Positions 1 to 8,833 of a stretch of 57,056 bases of DNA are shown here, piece by piece; the first letter of the stretch is position 1; each line of letters opens with the position of its first letter. A program made the translations under genes and the position numbers. The notes below the pieces were generated by a model that had not been told where the DNA came from, searched no databases, and saw only the letters and a program-made list of their open reading frames with translations. Source of the stretch: Thermotogota bacterium (GTDB lineage Bacteria > Thermotogota > Thermotogae > Thermotogales > Thermotogaceae); contig JAUQPE010000017.1 of the NCBI GenBank assembly GCA_030550515.1, positions 1 through 57,056 of the forward strand, given 5' to 3'.

Positions 1-2
1 TC

Positions 3-800
3 GTGATTCTGATAACTCTCGCTGTGATGTCCTTCTTTTCCCCGTACAACCCGTTTCGGTGGAACGTCGTGCCCAGAGACCTTCCTCCACGCTGGCCGCA
101 CATCCTAGGTACCAACTCCCTGGGGCAGGACATATTCTGGCAGCTCACCTTCGCCGTGAGAAACTCTCTCGTCATGTCTTTGATAGCGGCTTTGATCTCC
201 AGGGTCATCGCGGTGAACGTCGGCATGGTAGCGGGTTACAGGGGAGGAGGAACGGATAGGTTCCTCATGTTCCTGAGCGACTCTTTCCTCGTGATGCCTC
301 TCTTCATAATAATCGTGCTCATAGGAACGATTGCGAAAGGAAGAATGAGCCTTCCCACACTTGGACTTTTACTCGGTGTCTTCGGGTGGGCGTGGGACGC
401 TAGGGTGATCAGATCACAGGTGCTGAGCCTTAGGGAAAGGGATTTCACCTACACAGCTATTCTTTCTGGTGCGAAAACCATATCGATAGTGTTCAAAGAA
501 TACATGCCTTTCCTGATTCCTTTGATCTTTGCCACTCTGATCGGTAACATGTCTTGGGCTATAGGGATGGAGGTCACGCTCGCCATCCTCGGACTCACCA
601 ACCTCAACGTTCCAACGTTGGGAACGACGTTGCAATGGGCGATAAATTACCAGGCGTTGCTTTTGGGCTATTGGTGGTGGGTGCTCACACCGGTGGTGAC
701 GTCCGTGTTCCTCTTCATAGCGCTTTACTTGATATCCGTCAGCATCAGCGAGTATCTGGATCCAAGAATGAGAATACAGAGGATAGGACAACAAGGATGA
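3..800 (+). CDS. Oligopeptide/oligosaccharide ABC permease, OppC type (5' end missing)
   Basis: Inner-membrane permease subunit of a DppC/OppC-type ABC importer. The reading frame is open at the left edge of the window, so the true start and probably the first membrane helix lie upstream; 265 residues are visible. The motif LGTNSLGQDIF (residues 35-45) and the cytoplasmic EAA-type loop at about 148-173 (ILSGAK, then FKEYMPFLIP) are typical of this family. Hydrophobic helices lie at about 53-77, 93-112, 118-132, 170-198 and 225-246. Two OppD/OppF-like ATPases follow directly. Because xylosidase and acetyl xylan esterase genes come next, xylo-oligosaccharides are a likelier substrate than peptides. 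That is inference from context and from similar Thermotoga loci, not from the protein itself. Confidence 0.93.
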   Translation: MILITLAVMSFFSPYNPFRWNVVPRDLPPRWPHILGTNSLGQDIFWQLTFAVRNSLVMSLIAALISRVIAVNVGMVAGYRGGGTDRFLMFLSDSFLVMPLFIIIVLIGTIAKGRMSLPTLGLLLGVFGWAWDARVIRSQVLSLRERDFTYTAILSGAKTISIVFKEYMPFLIPLIFATLIGNMSWAIGMEVTLAILGLTNLNVPTLGTTLQWAINYQALLLGYWWWVLTPVVTSVFLFIALYLISVSISEYLDPRMRIQRIGQQG

Positions 801-810
801 GGTGATGAAC

Positions 811-1800
811 GTGGAGGTCGTCAAGACCGAAAGCTTGAAGTCTTATTACATCTTAGACATCTACGGTAAAAAGAGGGTCATCAAAGCGGTTGACGAAGTG
901 GATCTCACGTTCGAGGAGAACCAGATATATGGGATCGCTGGGGAGAGCGGTTGTGGAAAGAGCACGTTGCTTAAGGCGCTCTTTGCGGCGATAGAACCGC
1001 CTCAGAGGATCGTTGGAGGAAAGGTCCTGTACTACGTGGACGGAAAATCCTACGACGTCTACTCTCTGAGTGAGGAAGAGAGGAGAAAATTCAGATGGAA
1101 CTTCATCTCCTACGTTCCCCAAGGTTCCATGAGCGTTCTGAACCCCGTTTTGAAGATAAAAGACAGTTTCAAGGACTTCATAGAAAGTCACGTGAAGGGA
1201 AAGACAAAAAAAGAGCTCTACGAGATAGCGAAGCAACACATAGAAAAGCTCGGGCTTCCCTTGAAGATACTGAACGCATATCCGCACCAACTCTCCGGTG
1301 GCATGAGGCAAAGAGTAACGATAGCGCTCGCAACCGTTCTGTCCCCGAAGGTGATCATAGCGGATGAACCCACAACCGCGTTGGACGTCGTGACCCAGAG
1401 GGGCGTTATCCAACTCTTGAAAGAAATCCAACAGGCAAGCAAGAACACCATCATCCTTGTCACACACGACATGGGAGTTCACGCGAACATCTCCGATAAG
1501 ATAGCGATCATGTACGCTGGAAAGATAATAGAGGAAGCCAAAACGGAGGAGATTTTCGACAACCCGATGCACCCATACACCAAGTACCTCATCCACTCCC
1601 TCCCCAAGTTCGGAGACAAAGAAAGGAGAGAAAGCGCACCGGGAAGTCCTCCCTCTTTGGCGGACCTTCCACCTGGATGCGCTTTTCACCCGAGGTGTCC
1701 GTACGCGTTCGACAGGTGCAAGAGGGAAGTGCCCGTACTCAAGGATTACGGTAGAGCCCACAGAGTAGCCTGTTGGCTCGTCGAGGAGGGAAGGGGATGA
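811..1800 (+). CDS. ABC transporter ATPase, OppD type
   Basis: ATP-hydrolysing subunit of the upstream permease. It has Walker A GESGCGKST, signature LSGGMRQR and Walker B VIIADEPTTALD. A C-terminal oligopeptide/dipeptide extension carries the usual cysteine-rich stretch (GCAFHPRCPY, then RCKREVP). Start: candidate codons are GTG 802, ATG 805 and GTG 811. The Shine-Dalgarno GAGG at 799-802 sits only 2 bases from ATG 805 but 8 bases from GTG 811, so GTG 811 (329 residues) is preferred; the ATG may just be part of an extended GAGGTGAT ribosome site. The permease stop TGA is 10 bases upstream, which suggests translational coupling. Confidence 0.93.
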   Translation: MEVVKTESLKSYYILDIYGKKRVIKAVDEVDLTFEENQIYGIAGESGCGKSTLLKALFAAIEPPQRIVGGKVLYYVDGKSYDVYSLSEEERRKFRWNFISYVPQGSMSVLNPVLKIKDSFKDFIESHVKGKTKKELYEIAKQHIEKLGLPLKILNAYPHQLSGGMRQRVTIALATVLSPKVIIADEPTTALDVVTQRGVIQLLKEIQQASKNTIILVTHDMGVHANISDKIAIMYAGKIIEEAKTEEIFDNPMHPYTKYLIHSLPKFGDKERRESAPGSPPSLADLPPGCAFHPRCPYAFDRCKREVPVLKDYGRAHRVACWLVEEGRG

Positions 1801-2753
1801 ACCTTCTAGAAGTGAGGAATTTGAGCAAGATCTACCACATAGGTAGCATATTTTCGAGGATCAAGATCGTCGCCGTGGACAAGGTGAGCTTCGAGATAAA
1901 AGAGGCGGAGATCTTCACCCTGGCGGGAGAGAGCGGTTGTGGTAAGACCACCACGGCGAAGATCATCCTAGGTTTCGAAGAGCCAACTTCCGGTGAGATC
2001 CACTACAGAGGGCGTAGGGTGGATAACCTCAACCACAAAGACAGGAGGGAGCTCTTGAGACAGATCCAGGCAGTCTTTCAGAACCCGTTTTCCACCTTCA
2101 ACCCTCTCAGGAAAGTGGACAGCTACTTCTACGACACGATCTTCAACTTGGGTCTAGCGGACACAAGGGAGAAGGCTGTGGAGATTATAAAGGAGAAACT
2201 CGCCGCGGTCGGTATCGCTTTCGAAGAATTCTCCGAAAAGTACCCGAGTGAGTTCTCGGGAGGACAACTTCAAAGAATCTCCATAGCGAGGGCACTCCTT
2301 TCGAACCCGTCGTTACTCGTAGCCGATGAACCCGTCTCGATGGTGGACGCCTCCCTGAGGATGTCCATAGTGAACCTCTTCAAAGATCTCAAGGAAAAGT
2401 ACGGCGTGAGCGTTCTCTACATCACGCACGACCTCACCACAGCTTACTACGTGAGCGACAGAGTGGCGATCATGTTCAGGGGAAACATCGTGGAGATAGG
2501 ACCAGCCGAAAAAGTCCTCACATCCCCCAAGCACCCCTACACGCAACTTCTCAGGGATTCCGTTCCCGAGGCGGATCCAAAGAAGAGGTGGAAGGAAGTT
2601 GTAAAGTTGGCTGATGTCGAACACGAGGAGTACCTGAGGCAGGGATGCAAGTTCGCGGGAAGGTGCCCGAAAGTGATGGATGTCTGCAAAAAAGAGGTGC
2701 CACCGTATTTTGACGTTGACGGCGTGAAAGTGATGTGTTTCCTGTACAGATGA
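1797..2753 (+). CDS. ABC transporter ATPase, OppF type
   Basis: Second ATPase of the Opp-type importer, 318 residues, expected to pair with the OppD-like subunit on the cytoplasmic face of the permeases. It has Walker A GESGCGKTT, signature FSGGQLQR, Walker B LLVADEPVSMVD and an H-loop at YITHDL. The C-terminal extension has the cysteine pattern GCKFAGRC and VCKKEVPP found in OppD/F. ATG 1797 overlaps the oppD stop (ATGA) and has a GAGGAGGGAAGGGG purine run directly upstream, so it is a better start than the in-frame TTG at 1773. Confidence 0.93.
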   Translation: MNLLEVRNLSKIYHIGSIFSRIKIVAVDKVSFEIKEAEIFTLAGESGCGKTTTAKIILGFEEPTSGEIHYRGRRVDNLNHKDRRELLRQIQAVFQNPFSTFNPLRKVDSYFYDTIFNLGLADTREKAVEIIKEKLAAVGIAFEEFSEKYPSEFSGGQLQRISIARALLSNPSLLVADEPVSMVDASLRMSIVNLFKDLKEKYGVSVLYITHDLTTAYYVSDRVAIMFRGNIVEIGPAEKVLTSPKHPYTQLLRDSVPEADPKKRWKEVVKLADVEHEEYLRQGCKFAGRCPKVMDVCKKEVPPYFDVDGVKVMCFLYR

Positions 2754-2842
2754 AGAGGACTATCTTTTTCTTGACGGCGTGCGTTTTCTTTCTGTGTTTC
2801 ACAAGCGATCAAACGATCCTCAATGGAAAAGGAGGGAAAAAC

Positions 2843-5170
2843 ATGCCGCTCTACAAGGATCCTTCCCAACCGGTAGAAGTCAGGGTGAGAGACCTCCTCT
2901 CCAGGATGACGCTCGAAGAAAAGATCGCCCAACTTGGTTCCGTGTGGGGTTACGAATTGATCGATGAGAATGGTCGTTTTTCCAAGGAGAAGGCCAAGGA
3001 GCTTCTCAAATACGGTATAGGTCAGGTCACGAGGCCAGGTGGATCGACGAACCTTTTGCCGAAAGACGCGGCAAAGTTCATCAACGAGATACAGAGGTAT
3101 CTGGTCGAAGAGACAAGGCTTGGTATTCCCGCCATCGTGCACGAAGAGTGCCTCACAGGTTACATGGGACTTGGCGCCACTAACTTCCCACAAGCCATAG
3201 CACTCGCAAGCACCTGGGAACCAGAACTGGTACAAAAGATGACGGAAGCCATCAGAGAGGACATGAGAAGAATAGGCGCTCATCAAGGCCTTGCACCGGT
3301 CTTGGACGTGGCGAGGGATCCAAGGTGGGGAAGAACCGAGGAGACCTTCGGAGAGTCACCTTACCTTGTCGCAAGAATGGGTGTTTCCTACGTGAAGGGC
3401 CTTCAGGGTGAAGACATCAAAAACGGCGTGATCGCGACGGTGAAGCACTTCGCTGGATACAGCGCGTCGGAAGGTGGCAGAAACTGGGCTCCAACGAACA
3501 TCGCGGAGAGGGAGTTCAGAGAAGTCTTCCTCTTCCCGTTTGAAGCTGCGGTCAAGGAAGCTGGCGTTTTGTCCGTGATGAACTCCTACAGCGAGATAGA
3601 CGGTGTCCCCTGTGCCGCAAACAGAAAGCTCCTCACGGACATACTCAGAAAAGAGTGGGGATTCAAAGGAATAGTGGTGTCCGACTACTTCGCCGTGAAG
3701 GTCCTGCACGATTACCACAGGGTGGCGAAAGATTTCGCCACAGCGGCTAAACTCGCTCTCGAAGCGGGTGTGGACATCGAGCTTCCGAAGACTGAATGTT
3801 ACACGTACCTGAAAGAGCTCGTCGAAAAAGGCGAGTTGCCGGAATCCGTCATAGACGAAGCGGTTTCGAGGGTGTTGAGGGTCAAGTTCATGTTGGGTTT
3901 GTTCGAAAATCCCTACGTTGACGAAGAGGGGGCGGTCATTCCGGACAGGAAGGAACTGGCGCTCGAGATCGCAAGAAAATCCATCGTTCTGCTCAAAAAC
4001 GACGGGACGCTCCCTCTCAAGAGAAACCAAAAAGTCGCGCTCATTGGACCTCACGCCAACAACGTGAGAAACTTGCTGGGCGACTACATGTACTTGGCGC
4101 ACATAATGGCGCTCCTCGAGAACATAGATGCCGTGTTTGGAACAGCGAAACCCGCCCTGTTGAAACTCAAAGAGTCCATCGAGCAGCATCTTTCCACCAT
4201 ACCGAGCGTTTTGGACGTGTTCAAGAGGGAGGGTGTGGTTTTTGAGTACGCGAAGGGTTGCGAAGTGACAGGGGAGGACAGGAGCGGTTTCAAAGAGGCG
4301 ATCGAGGTGGCGGAAAGGTCAGACGTTGTGGTGGTGCTGGTTGGTGACAGGTCTGGCCTCACCAAAGATTGCACTAGTGGAGAGTCCAGAGATTCCGCAA
4401 ACCTCAAACTCCCAGGCGTCCAGCAAGAACTCGTTTTGGAACTTGCCAAGACGGGAAAACCCGTCGTTTTGGTCCTCGTCACGGGAAGACCTTACGCCAT
4501 CACGGACCTCGTGGACAAGGTCTCCGCGATCCTTCAGGTGTGGCTCCCAGGAGAAGCCGGAGCTCAGGCGATCTTCGACGTGCTCTACGGGAAGGTCAAC
4601 CCTTCAGGGAAACTTCCCATCACCTTCCCAAGGAGCGCAGGTCAGATACCGCTCTTCCACTACACCAAACCATCCGGTGGTAGGTCTCACTGGCACACGG
4701 ACTACGTGGACGAGAGTGTGAAGCCTCTCTTTCCGTTTGGTTACGGTCTTTCCTACACGAGGTTTGAGTACAAAAACTTGAGGGTAGATCCGAGGGAAGT
4801 TGGTGTTGCTGGTGTGGTGAGGGTAGAGGTGGAAGTGGAGAACGTTGGAGGAGTGGAAGGGGACGAGGTGGTGCAGCTTTACATCGGAAGAGAGTACGCG
4901 AGCGTGACAAGACCTTTAAAGGAGCTCAAAGGGTTCAAGAGGGTCTCTTTGAAGCCTGGTGAGAGAAAGAAGGTGGTCTTCGTCCTGCACACGGACGTTC
5001 TCGCTTACTACGACAAGGACATGAAGCTTGTTGTGGAACCAGGAGAATACAAGGTCATGGTCGGATCTTCCTCCGAAGACATAAGACTCTCCGGCTCCTT
5101 CACCGTCAAAGGTGAAAAAAGAACCGTGTACGAAAGAAGAAAGTTCTTCACGGAAGCCTACGTCGAGTGA
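2843..5170 (+). CDS. Glycoside hydrolase family 3 beta-xylosidase/beta-glucosidase
   Basis: Hydrolyses terminal beta-linked xylose or glucose from oligosaccharides. The N-terminal GH3 barrel contains KHFAGY and GFKGIVVSDYF; Asp281 in VSDY is the predicted nucleophile. A GH3 C-terminal alpha/beta domain follows at about 360-620 and a fibronectin III-like domain at about 670-760 (GDEVVQLYI, then RPLKELKGF). The length of 775 residues is close to what I recall for T. maritima Xyl3 (TM0076). ATG 2843 is chosen because AAAAGGAGGG lies 5 bases upstream. The frame stays open upstream to ATG 2750, which overlaps the oppF stop and would add a 31-residue, signal-like hydrophobic extension (see findings). 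No export signal follows the preferred start, so a cytoplasmic enzyme acting on imported oligosaccharides is expected. Confidence 0.94.
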   Translation: MPLYKDPSQPVEVRVRDLLSRMTLEEKIAQLGSVWGYELIDENGRFSKEKAKELLKYGIGQVTRPGGSTNLLPKDAAKFINEIQRYLVEETRLGIPAIVHEECLTGYMGLGATNFPQAIALASTWEPELVQKMTEAIREDMRRIGAHQGLAPVLDVARDPRWGRTEETFGESPYLVARMGVSYVKGLQGEDIKNGVIATVKHFAGYSASEGGRNWAPTNIAEREFREVFLFPFEAAVKEAGVLSVMNSYSEIDGVPCAANRKLLTDILRKEWGFKGIVVSDYFAVKVLHDYHRVAKDFATAAKLALEAGVDIELPKTECYTYLKELVEKGELPESVIDEAVSRVLRVKFMLGLFENPYVDEEGAVIPDRKELALEIARKSIVLLKNDGTLPLKRNQKVALIGPHANNVRNLLGDYMYLAHIMALLENIDAVFGTAKPALLKLKESIEQHLSTIPSVLDVFKREGVVFEYAKGCEVTGEDRSGFKEAIEVAERSDVVVVLVGDRSGLTKDCTSGESRDSANLKLPGVQQELVLELAKTGKPVVLVLVTGRPYAITDLVDKVSAILQVWLPGEAGAQAIFDVLYGKVNPSGKLPITFPRSAGQIPLFHYTKPSGGRSHWHTDYVDESVKPLFPFGYGLSYTRFEYKNLRVDPREVGVAGVVRVEVEVENVGGVEGDEVVQLYIGREYASVTRPLKELKGFKRVSLKPGERKKVVFVLHTDVLAYYDKDMKLVVEPGEYKVMVGSSSEDIRLSGSFTVKGEKRTVYERRKFFTEAYVE

Positions 5171-5177
5171 TAGCCTC

Positions 5178-5196
5178 CCCCCGCCTCGCGCGGGGG
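5178..5196 (+). other. Intergenic GC-rich hairpin between xylosidase and esterase
   Basis: Inverted repeat CCCCCGC (5178-5184) / GCGGGGG (5190-5196) with a 5-base loop, in the 43-base gap between the two genes. No T-run follows, so it is more likely an mRNA-stabilising or partial attenuating hairpin than a full terminator. Confidence 0.5.
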
Positions 5197-5213
5197 ATTC
5201 GAGGTGACGGGAC

Positions 5214-6197
5214 GTGGCTTACTTCGACCTCCCACTGGAGAAGCTTCTCGAGTACAAACCAGAAAGACACGAAGAAAAAGACTTCGACGAATTCTGGAAA
5301 AAAACCCTGGAAGAGACTTCGAAATATCCACTGGACCCTGTCTTCGAAGAAGTGGACTACCATCTCGATCTGGTGAGAGTTTACGACGTGACCTTTTCGG
5401 GCTTCATGGGTCAGAGGATAAAAGGTTGGCTTTTGGTTCCAGCCCGCAACGGAAGGTTTCCCTGCGTGGTAACGTACATCGGCTACGGCGGGGGAAGGGG
5501 TTTCCCGTACGATTGGCTTCTTTGGAGCAGCGCGGGATACGCACATTTCGTGATGGACACACGTGGGCAGGGGAGTAGTTGGAGGAAAGGTGACACTCCG
5601 GACGTTTGCGAGTGGGTTGATCCTCAGTATCCTGGTTTCATGACGCGTGGGATCTTGGATCCGAGGACCTATTACTACAGGAGGGTCTTCACGGACGCGG
5701 TGAGGGCGGTCGAAGCCGCCGCAAGTTTTCCCCTCGTCGATCCCGAAAGGATCGCCGTGGCTGGCGCAAGTCAAGGTGGGGGCATCGCCCTGGCCGTCTC
5801 CGCCCTCTCGCCTTTGGTGAAGGCGCTGATCTGTGACGTGCCTTTCTTGTGTCACTTCAGGAGGGCCGTTCAGATAGTGGACACGATGCCTTACGGTGAG
5901 ATCGTCCAGTACTTGAAAGTCCACCGTGACAAAGTAGATGTTGTCTTCAAAACCCTCTCTTACTTCGACGGCGTGAACTTCGCAGTTCGAGCGAAAGTGC
6001 CAGCGTTGTTCTCCGTGGCGTTGATGGACACGATATGTCCCCCATCCACGGTCTTTGCCGCCTACAACCACTACGCGGGACCCAAGGAGATCAGGATCTA
6101 CCACTACAACAACCACGAAGGGGGAGATTCGTTCCAGACCCTTGAACATCTCAAATTCCTGAAGAGGTTATTCAAGGAAGGCGAGCGGTCTGCCTGA
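5214..6197 (+). CDS. Acetyl xylan esterase / cephalosporin-C deacetylase family (CE7)
   Basis: Removes acetyl groups from xylo-oligosaccharides. This alpha/beta hydrolase of 327 residues closely resembles what I recall of T. maritima TM0077. The predicted catalytic triad is Ser186 in GASQGGG, Asp272 in MDTICPP and His301 in NNHEGG. The signature RGQGSS lies in the oxyanion region. The start is GTG 5214 with GAGGTGAC 6-9 bases upstream. There is no signal peptide, so the enzyme should be cytoplasmic and act after oligosaccharide import, like the xylosidase before it. The last 30 bases overlap the 3' end of the convergent btuD-like gene. Confidence 0.95.
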   Translation: MAYFDLPLEKLLEYKPERHEEKDFDEFWKKTLEETSKYPLDPVFEEVDYHLDLVRVYDVTFSGFMGQRIKGWLLVPARNGRFPCVVTYIGYGGGRGFPYDWLLWSSAGYAHFVMDTRGQGSSWRKGDTPDVCEWVDPQYPGFMTRGILDPRTYYYRRVFTDAVRAVEAAASFPLVDPERIAVAGASQGGGIALAVSALSPLVKALICDVPFLCHFRRAVQIVDTMPYGEIVQYLKVHRDKVDVVFKTLSYFDGVNFAVRAKVPALFSVALMDTICPPSTVFAAYNHYAGPKEIRIYHYNNHEGGDSFQTLEHLKFLKRLFKEGERSA

Positions 6198-6938
6198 GAT
6201 CGGATGACGCAGCACCAAGAACCTCGCCCCATAGACGGCTTCCAAAGTTGACTCCTCGAGGATCTCCTCTGGACGTCCGATTCCAAAAACCTCCCCGTCC
6301 TTCATGACCATGATCCTGTCGCAGACCTGCGAAGCGACGTTCAGGTCGTGGAAGACGGCCACGATCGTCTTGCCAGTTCTTTTCAATTCCGACACGACCT
6401 TGCAGAGGAGTCTCACGCTGGCGTAGTCGAGGTGTGCGGTGAGCTCGTCCACGAGGATCAGCCTCGTGTCCTGCGCGATTGCCTTCGCGAAGACCACCTT
6501 TCTCTTTTCTCCGGCGCTCAAAGTCCAGTACGTTCGCGTCTTGTAATCGCTCATGCCGACTGCGGTGAGACTCCTTTCGACGATTTCTTTATCCCTCTTC
6601 GTCGGAGTTCCCAGGAAAGAAAGGTGGGGAAACCTCCCAAGGAAGACGATCTCCTCGACCGAAAAATCCAAAGAAGGGTTGAACTCTTGAGAGACGAGCG
6701 TGACGAGCTTTGCCATCTCCCTCCTGTTCTTCCTCCAGGGCTGTTCCCCGAACACCTCCACAACTCCCATGGATGGTCTGAACAAGCCGACCAAGATCTT
6801 GAGGAGGGTGGTCTTTCCCGCACCGTTTGGACCTATTATCCCAAACAACTCCCCTTCTTCCACCGAAAAACTCACGTTTTTGAGAGAAAACCCTTTCTTG
6901 TAAGAGAAGTACAGCCCCTCCACGTTCACGACTTTCAA
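6168..6938 (-). CDS. ABC transporter ATPase of a cobalamin importer (BtuD/FecE type)
   Basis: Cytoplasmic ATPase, 256 residues. Walker A GPNGAGKT is at 36-43, signature LSAGE at 140-144, Walker B LILVDEL at 160-166 (Leu replaces the usual Pro) and the H-loop HDLN at 197-200. Such proteins are often labelled iron(III) or heme transporters. The cobalamin riboswitch at the head of this three-gene operon points to vitamin B12 or another corrinoid. The start is TTG 6938, overlapping the permease stop (TTGA), with GAGGTG 7 bases upstream. The 3' end overlaps the esterase gene on the other strand. Confidence 0.9.
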   Translation of the reverse strand: MKVVNVEGLYFSYKKGFSLKNVSFSVEEGELFGIIGPNGAGKTTLLKILVGLFRPSMGVVEVFGEQPWRKNRREMAKLVTLVSQEFNPSLDFSVEEIVFLGRFPHLSFLGTPTKRDKEIVERSLTAVGMSDYKTRTYWTLSAGEKRKVVFAKAIAQDTRLILVDELTAHLDYASVRLLCKVVSELKRTGKTIVAVFHDLNVASQVCDRIMVMKDGEVFGIGRPEEILEESTLEAVYGARFLVLRHPISGRPLAFLE

Positions 6939-7918
6939 CTCTGAACACCTCTCTTCATAAGGAAGGCGAGGAATGGCGCTCCTATGAGGGCGGTCACCAC
7001 TCCAACGGGAAGCTCAGTCGGGCTGAAGAAACTCCGAGACAGCGTGTCGCACCAGCTCAGTAAAACTCCCCCTACCACCACGGAGGTCAAAGTGGTCTTC
7101 GAAAAGCTCGATCCGGTCAAATACCTCGAGATGTGTGGGACCACAAGCCCCACAAAGCCTATCACCCCACTCCTCGCGACCAACAGAGAGACCGCAAAGT
7201 TCCCAAGGAGAAAGGTCGACACTTTGAAACCTTCCACCCTCACGCCGAGCACGAACGCTTCTTCCTCCCCCAAGGCCATGGCGTCCAGGTGTCTTGAGAA
7301 GATCAAACAGTACACCAACAACGTGGAGGCCACGAACAAATCGAAAATCACGTCTTCCCAGGTGGCGCCGGAAAAGCTCCCAAACAACCACACGGTTATG
7401 GTCGTGACGTTTCGCCTCAACATGACGATCATCGTGTACGTGAGGGCGCTGAAGAGGGAACTCACAACCACACCGGACAGAACAACGTTCGTGGCCGGAT
7501 ACCTTCCGTCCCTCCTGGAGATCAAGAGGGTCAAGAAGGAGGCCAAAACGGAGAAGGTGAAACTCAACAGCGGCATCCTGTAGAGCCAAGATACCCTGAA
7601 GTTTTCCGCAAGGTATATGGACAACACCGTCCCAAAAGATGCCCCGGAGGAGATCCCAAGCAGGTATGGGTCCACGAGTGGGTTCTTCAGGAGGTTTTGA
7701 AAAGTGTTGCCGGCCAGCGAAAGTCCCATCCCGACCAAGAAACTGGCAAAGACCCTCGGCAGCCTCAACGCGAGGATCCTCTCGACGAATTCGTTCCTCT
7801 TCAAACCAAAAAGGACCCCCAGGGTCTCCAGGGGGTCCAACTTGACGCTCCCGAGCACGATCCCTAGCAACAGGCTTGCTGGAAGGACTGCCACAAGTAG
7901 AACTCTCTTCTGTTTCAA
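6935..7918 (-). CDS. ABC transporter permease of a cobalamin importer (BtuC/FecCD type)
   Basis: Polytopic membrane protein of 327 residues in the FecCD family. It starts with a hydrophobic helix (VLLVAVLPASLLLGIVLG). Family motifs are LRLPRVFASFLVGMGLSLAGNTFQ near residues 52-75, NPLVDPYLLGISSGA near 80-94, and GLVVPHISR near 256-264, the ATPase-contact region. The start is TTG 7918, overlapping the binding-protein stop (TTGA), with GGAGGT 9 bases upstream. It should form the membrane channel with the ATPase encoded next. Substrate assignment to cobalamin rests on the upstream riboswitch. Confidence 0.91.
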   Translation of the reverse strand: MKQKRVLLVAVLPASLLLGIVLGSVKLDPLETLGVLFGLKRNEFVERILALRLPRVFASFLVGMGLSLAGNTFQNLLKNPLVDPYLLGISSGASFGTVLSIYLAENFRVSWLYRMPLLSFTFSVLASFLTLLISRRDGRYPATNVVLSGVVVSSLFSALTYTMIVMLRRNVTTITVWLFGSFSGATWEDVIFDLFVASTLLVYCLIFSRHLDAMALGEEEAFVLGVRVEGFKVSTFLLGNFAVSLLVARSGVIGFVGLVVPHISRYLTGSSFSKTTLTSVVVGGVLLSWCDTLSRSFFSPTELPVGVVTALIGAPFLAFLMKRGVQS

Positions 7919-8811
7919 TTTCCCTTACCTCCGTAGAAGAACGAGTGGAACACGTCCAGCAACTGGAAGATGTCGGGTGAAGGTTGAGACGCGAGGTTCC
8001 CATCGACTGGGAAGATCCTTCCACTTTTCACCGCGTTCACCGATTTGAAAAGTGCGAAGTTCTTCACCTTCTCAACTTCCTGCTTTTCCGTGCCCGGTAC
8101 GTAAACTCCCACGAGGATCACGTCTGGGTTCTGAGCAACCACGTACTCCAACGAGACCTGTGGCCAACCGTTTGGTCCGGCTATTCCCGCCGCGATGTTC
8201 ACACCACCGGCGAGGGAGATGAGGTCGTTCAAGTAAGATCCCGCACCACACGTCCATATTTCCTTCACGTCTGGACCTGGAGACGAGAGCATGAAGAGGA
8301 CCTTTGGTCGTTTGTCGGGTGGCACGTTGTAAGTTTTCTTCCCCATCTCGATCATCTTGTTGTTCAACTCTTCCGCCAAGTTTCTCGCCTTTTCTTGCAC
8401 GCCGAAGACCGTTCCCAACAACACCACGCCTCTGATCACGTCGTTCAAAGAGGTGGGATTGATCACCAACACGTTCAAACCTGCCCTTTCCAGCTTTGGA
8501 ACCTCTGGAAGTTGGAAACCCCCGAAGGTGACCACGAGGTCTGGCTTCAACGCAACCACCTTTTCCAGATTCACCGGCACCATCATCCCAACTCTCTCTG
8601 CCCTGTCGTACTCGTCGAAATCCGTGACGCCGACGATTCTGTCCTCCAGTCCCAGGAAGATCAGAAACCTCGTGGCCGAGGGAGAAAGGCTGACTATCCT
8701 GGTGGGAACCCGAGGAAGCGTCACAACCCTGCCGGCGTCGTCGATAACCGTGACGGCGGAGAGAACGAGCACACTCACCAAGATCAGCGCGACCGAGAGG
8801 AACCTTTTCAT
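7915..8811 (-). CDS. Cobalamin ABC transporter substrate-binding protein (BtuF type)
   Basis: Periplasmic binding protein (Peripla_BP_2 fold), 298 residues. A signal peptide is evident at residues 1-20 (MKRFLSVALILVSVLVLSAV). Family features are RIVSLSPSATRFLIFLGL near residue 37, a mid-protein KPDLVVTFGG, and QNPDVILVGVY in the C-terminal lobe. ATG 8811 is chosen because GGGGAGGTG lies 8 bases upstream and a signal peptide follows immediately; the frame upstream of it is riboswitch RNA, not protein. It is the first gene of the importer operon. Iron-siderophore or heme binding is the usual automatic label, but the cobalamin riboswitch argues for corrinoid binding. Confidence 0.92.
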   Translation of the reverse strand: MKRFLSVALILVSVLVLSAVTVIDDAGRVVTLPRVPTRIVSLSPSATRFLIFLGLEDRIVGVTDFDEYDRAERVGMMVPVNLEKVVALKPDLVVTFGGFQLPEVPKLERAGLNVLVINPTSLNDVIRGVVLLGTVFGVQEKARNLAEELNNKMIEMGKKTYNVPPDKRPKVLFMLSSPGPDVKEIWTCGAGSYLNDLISLAGGVNIAAGIAGPNGWPQVSLEYVVAQNPDVILVGVYVPGTEKQEVEKVKNFALFKSVNAVKSGRIFPVDGNLASQPSPDIFQLLDVFHSFFYGGKGN

Positions 8812-8833
8812 GTGAAGGGCACCTCCCCTCACA

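Noticed and set aside
853-1761. 302-codon minus-strand frame opposite the OppD-type ATPase
   Set aside because: Shadow of a clear ATPase gene; no ribosome site or recognisable domain.
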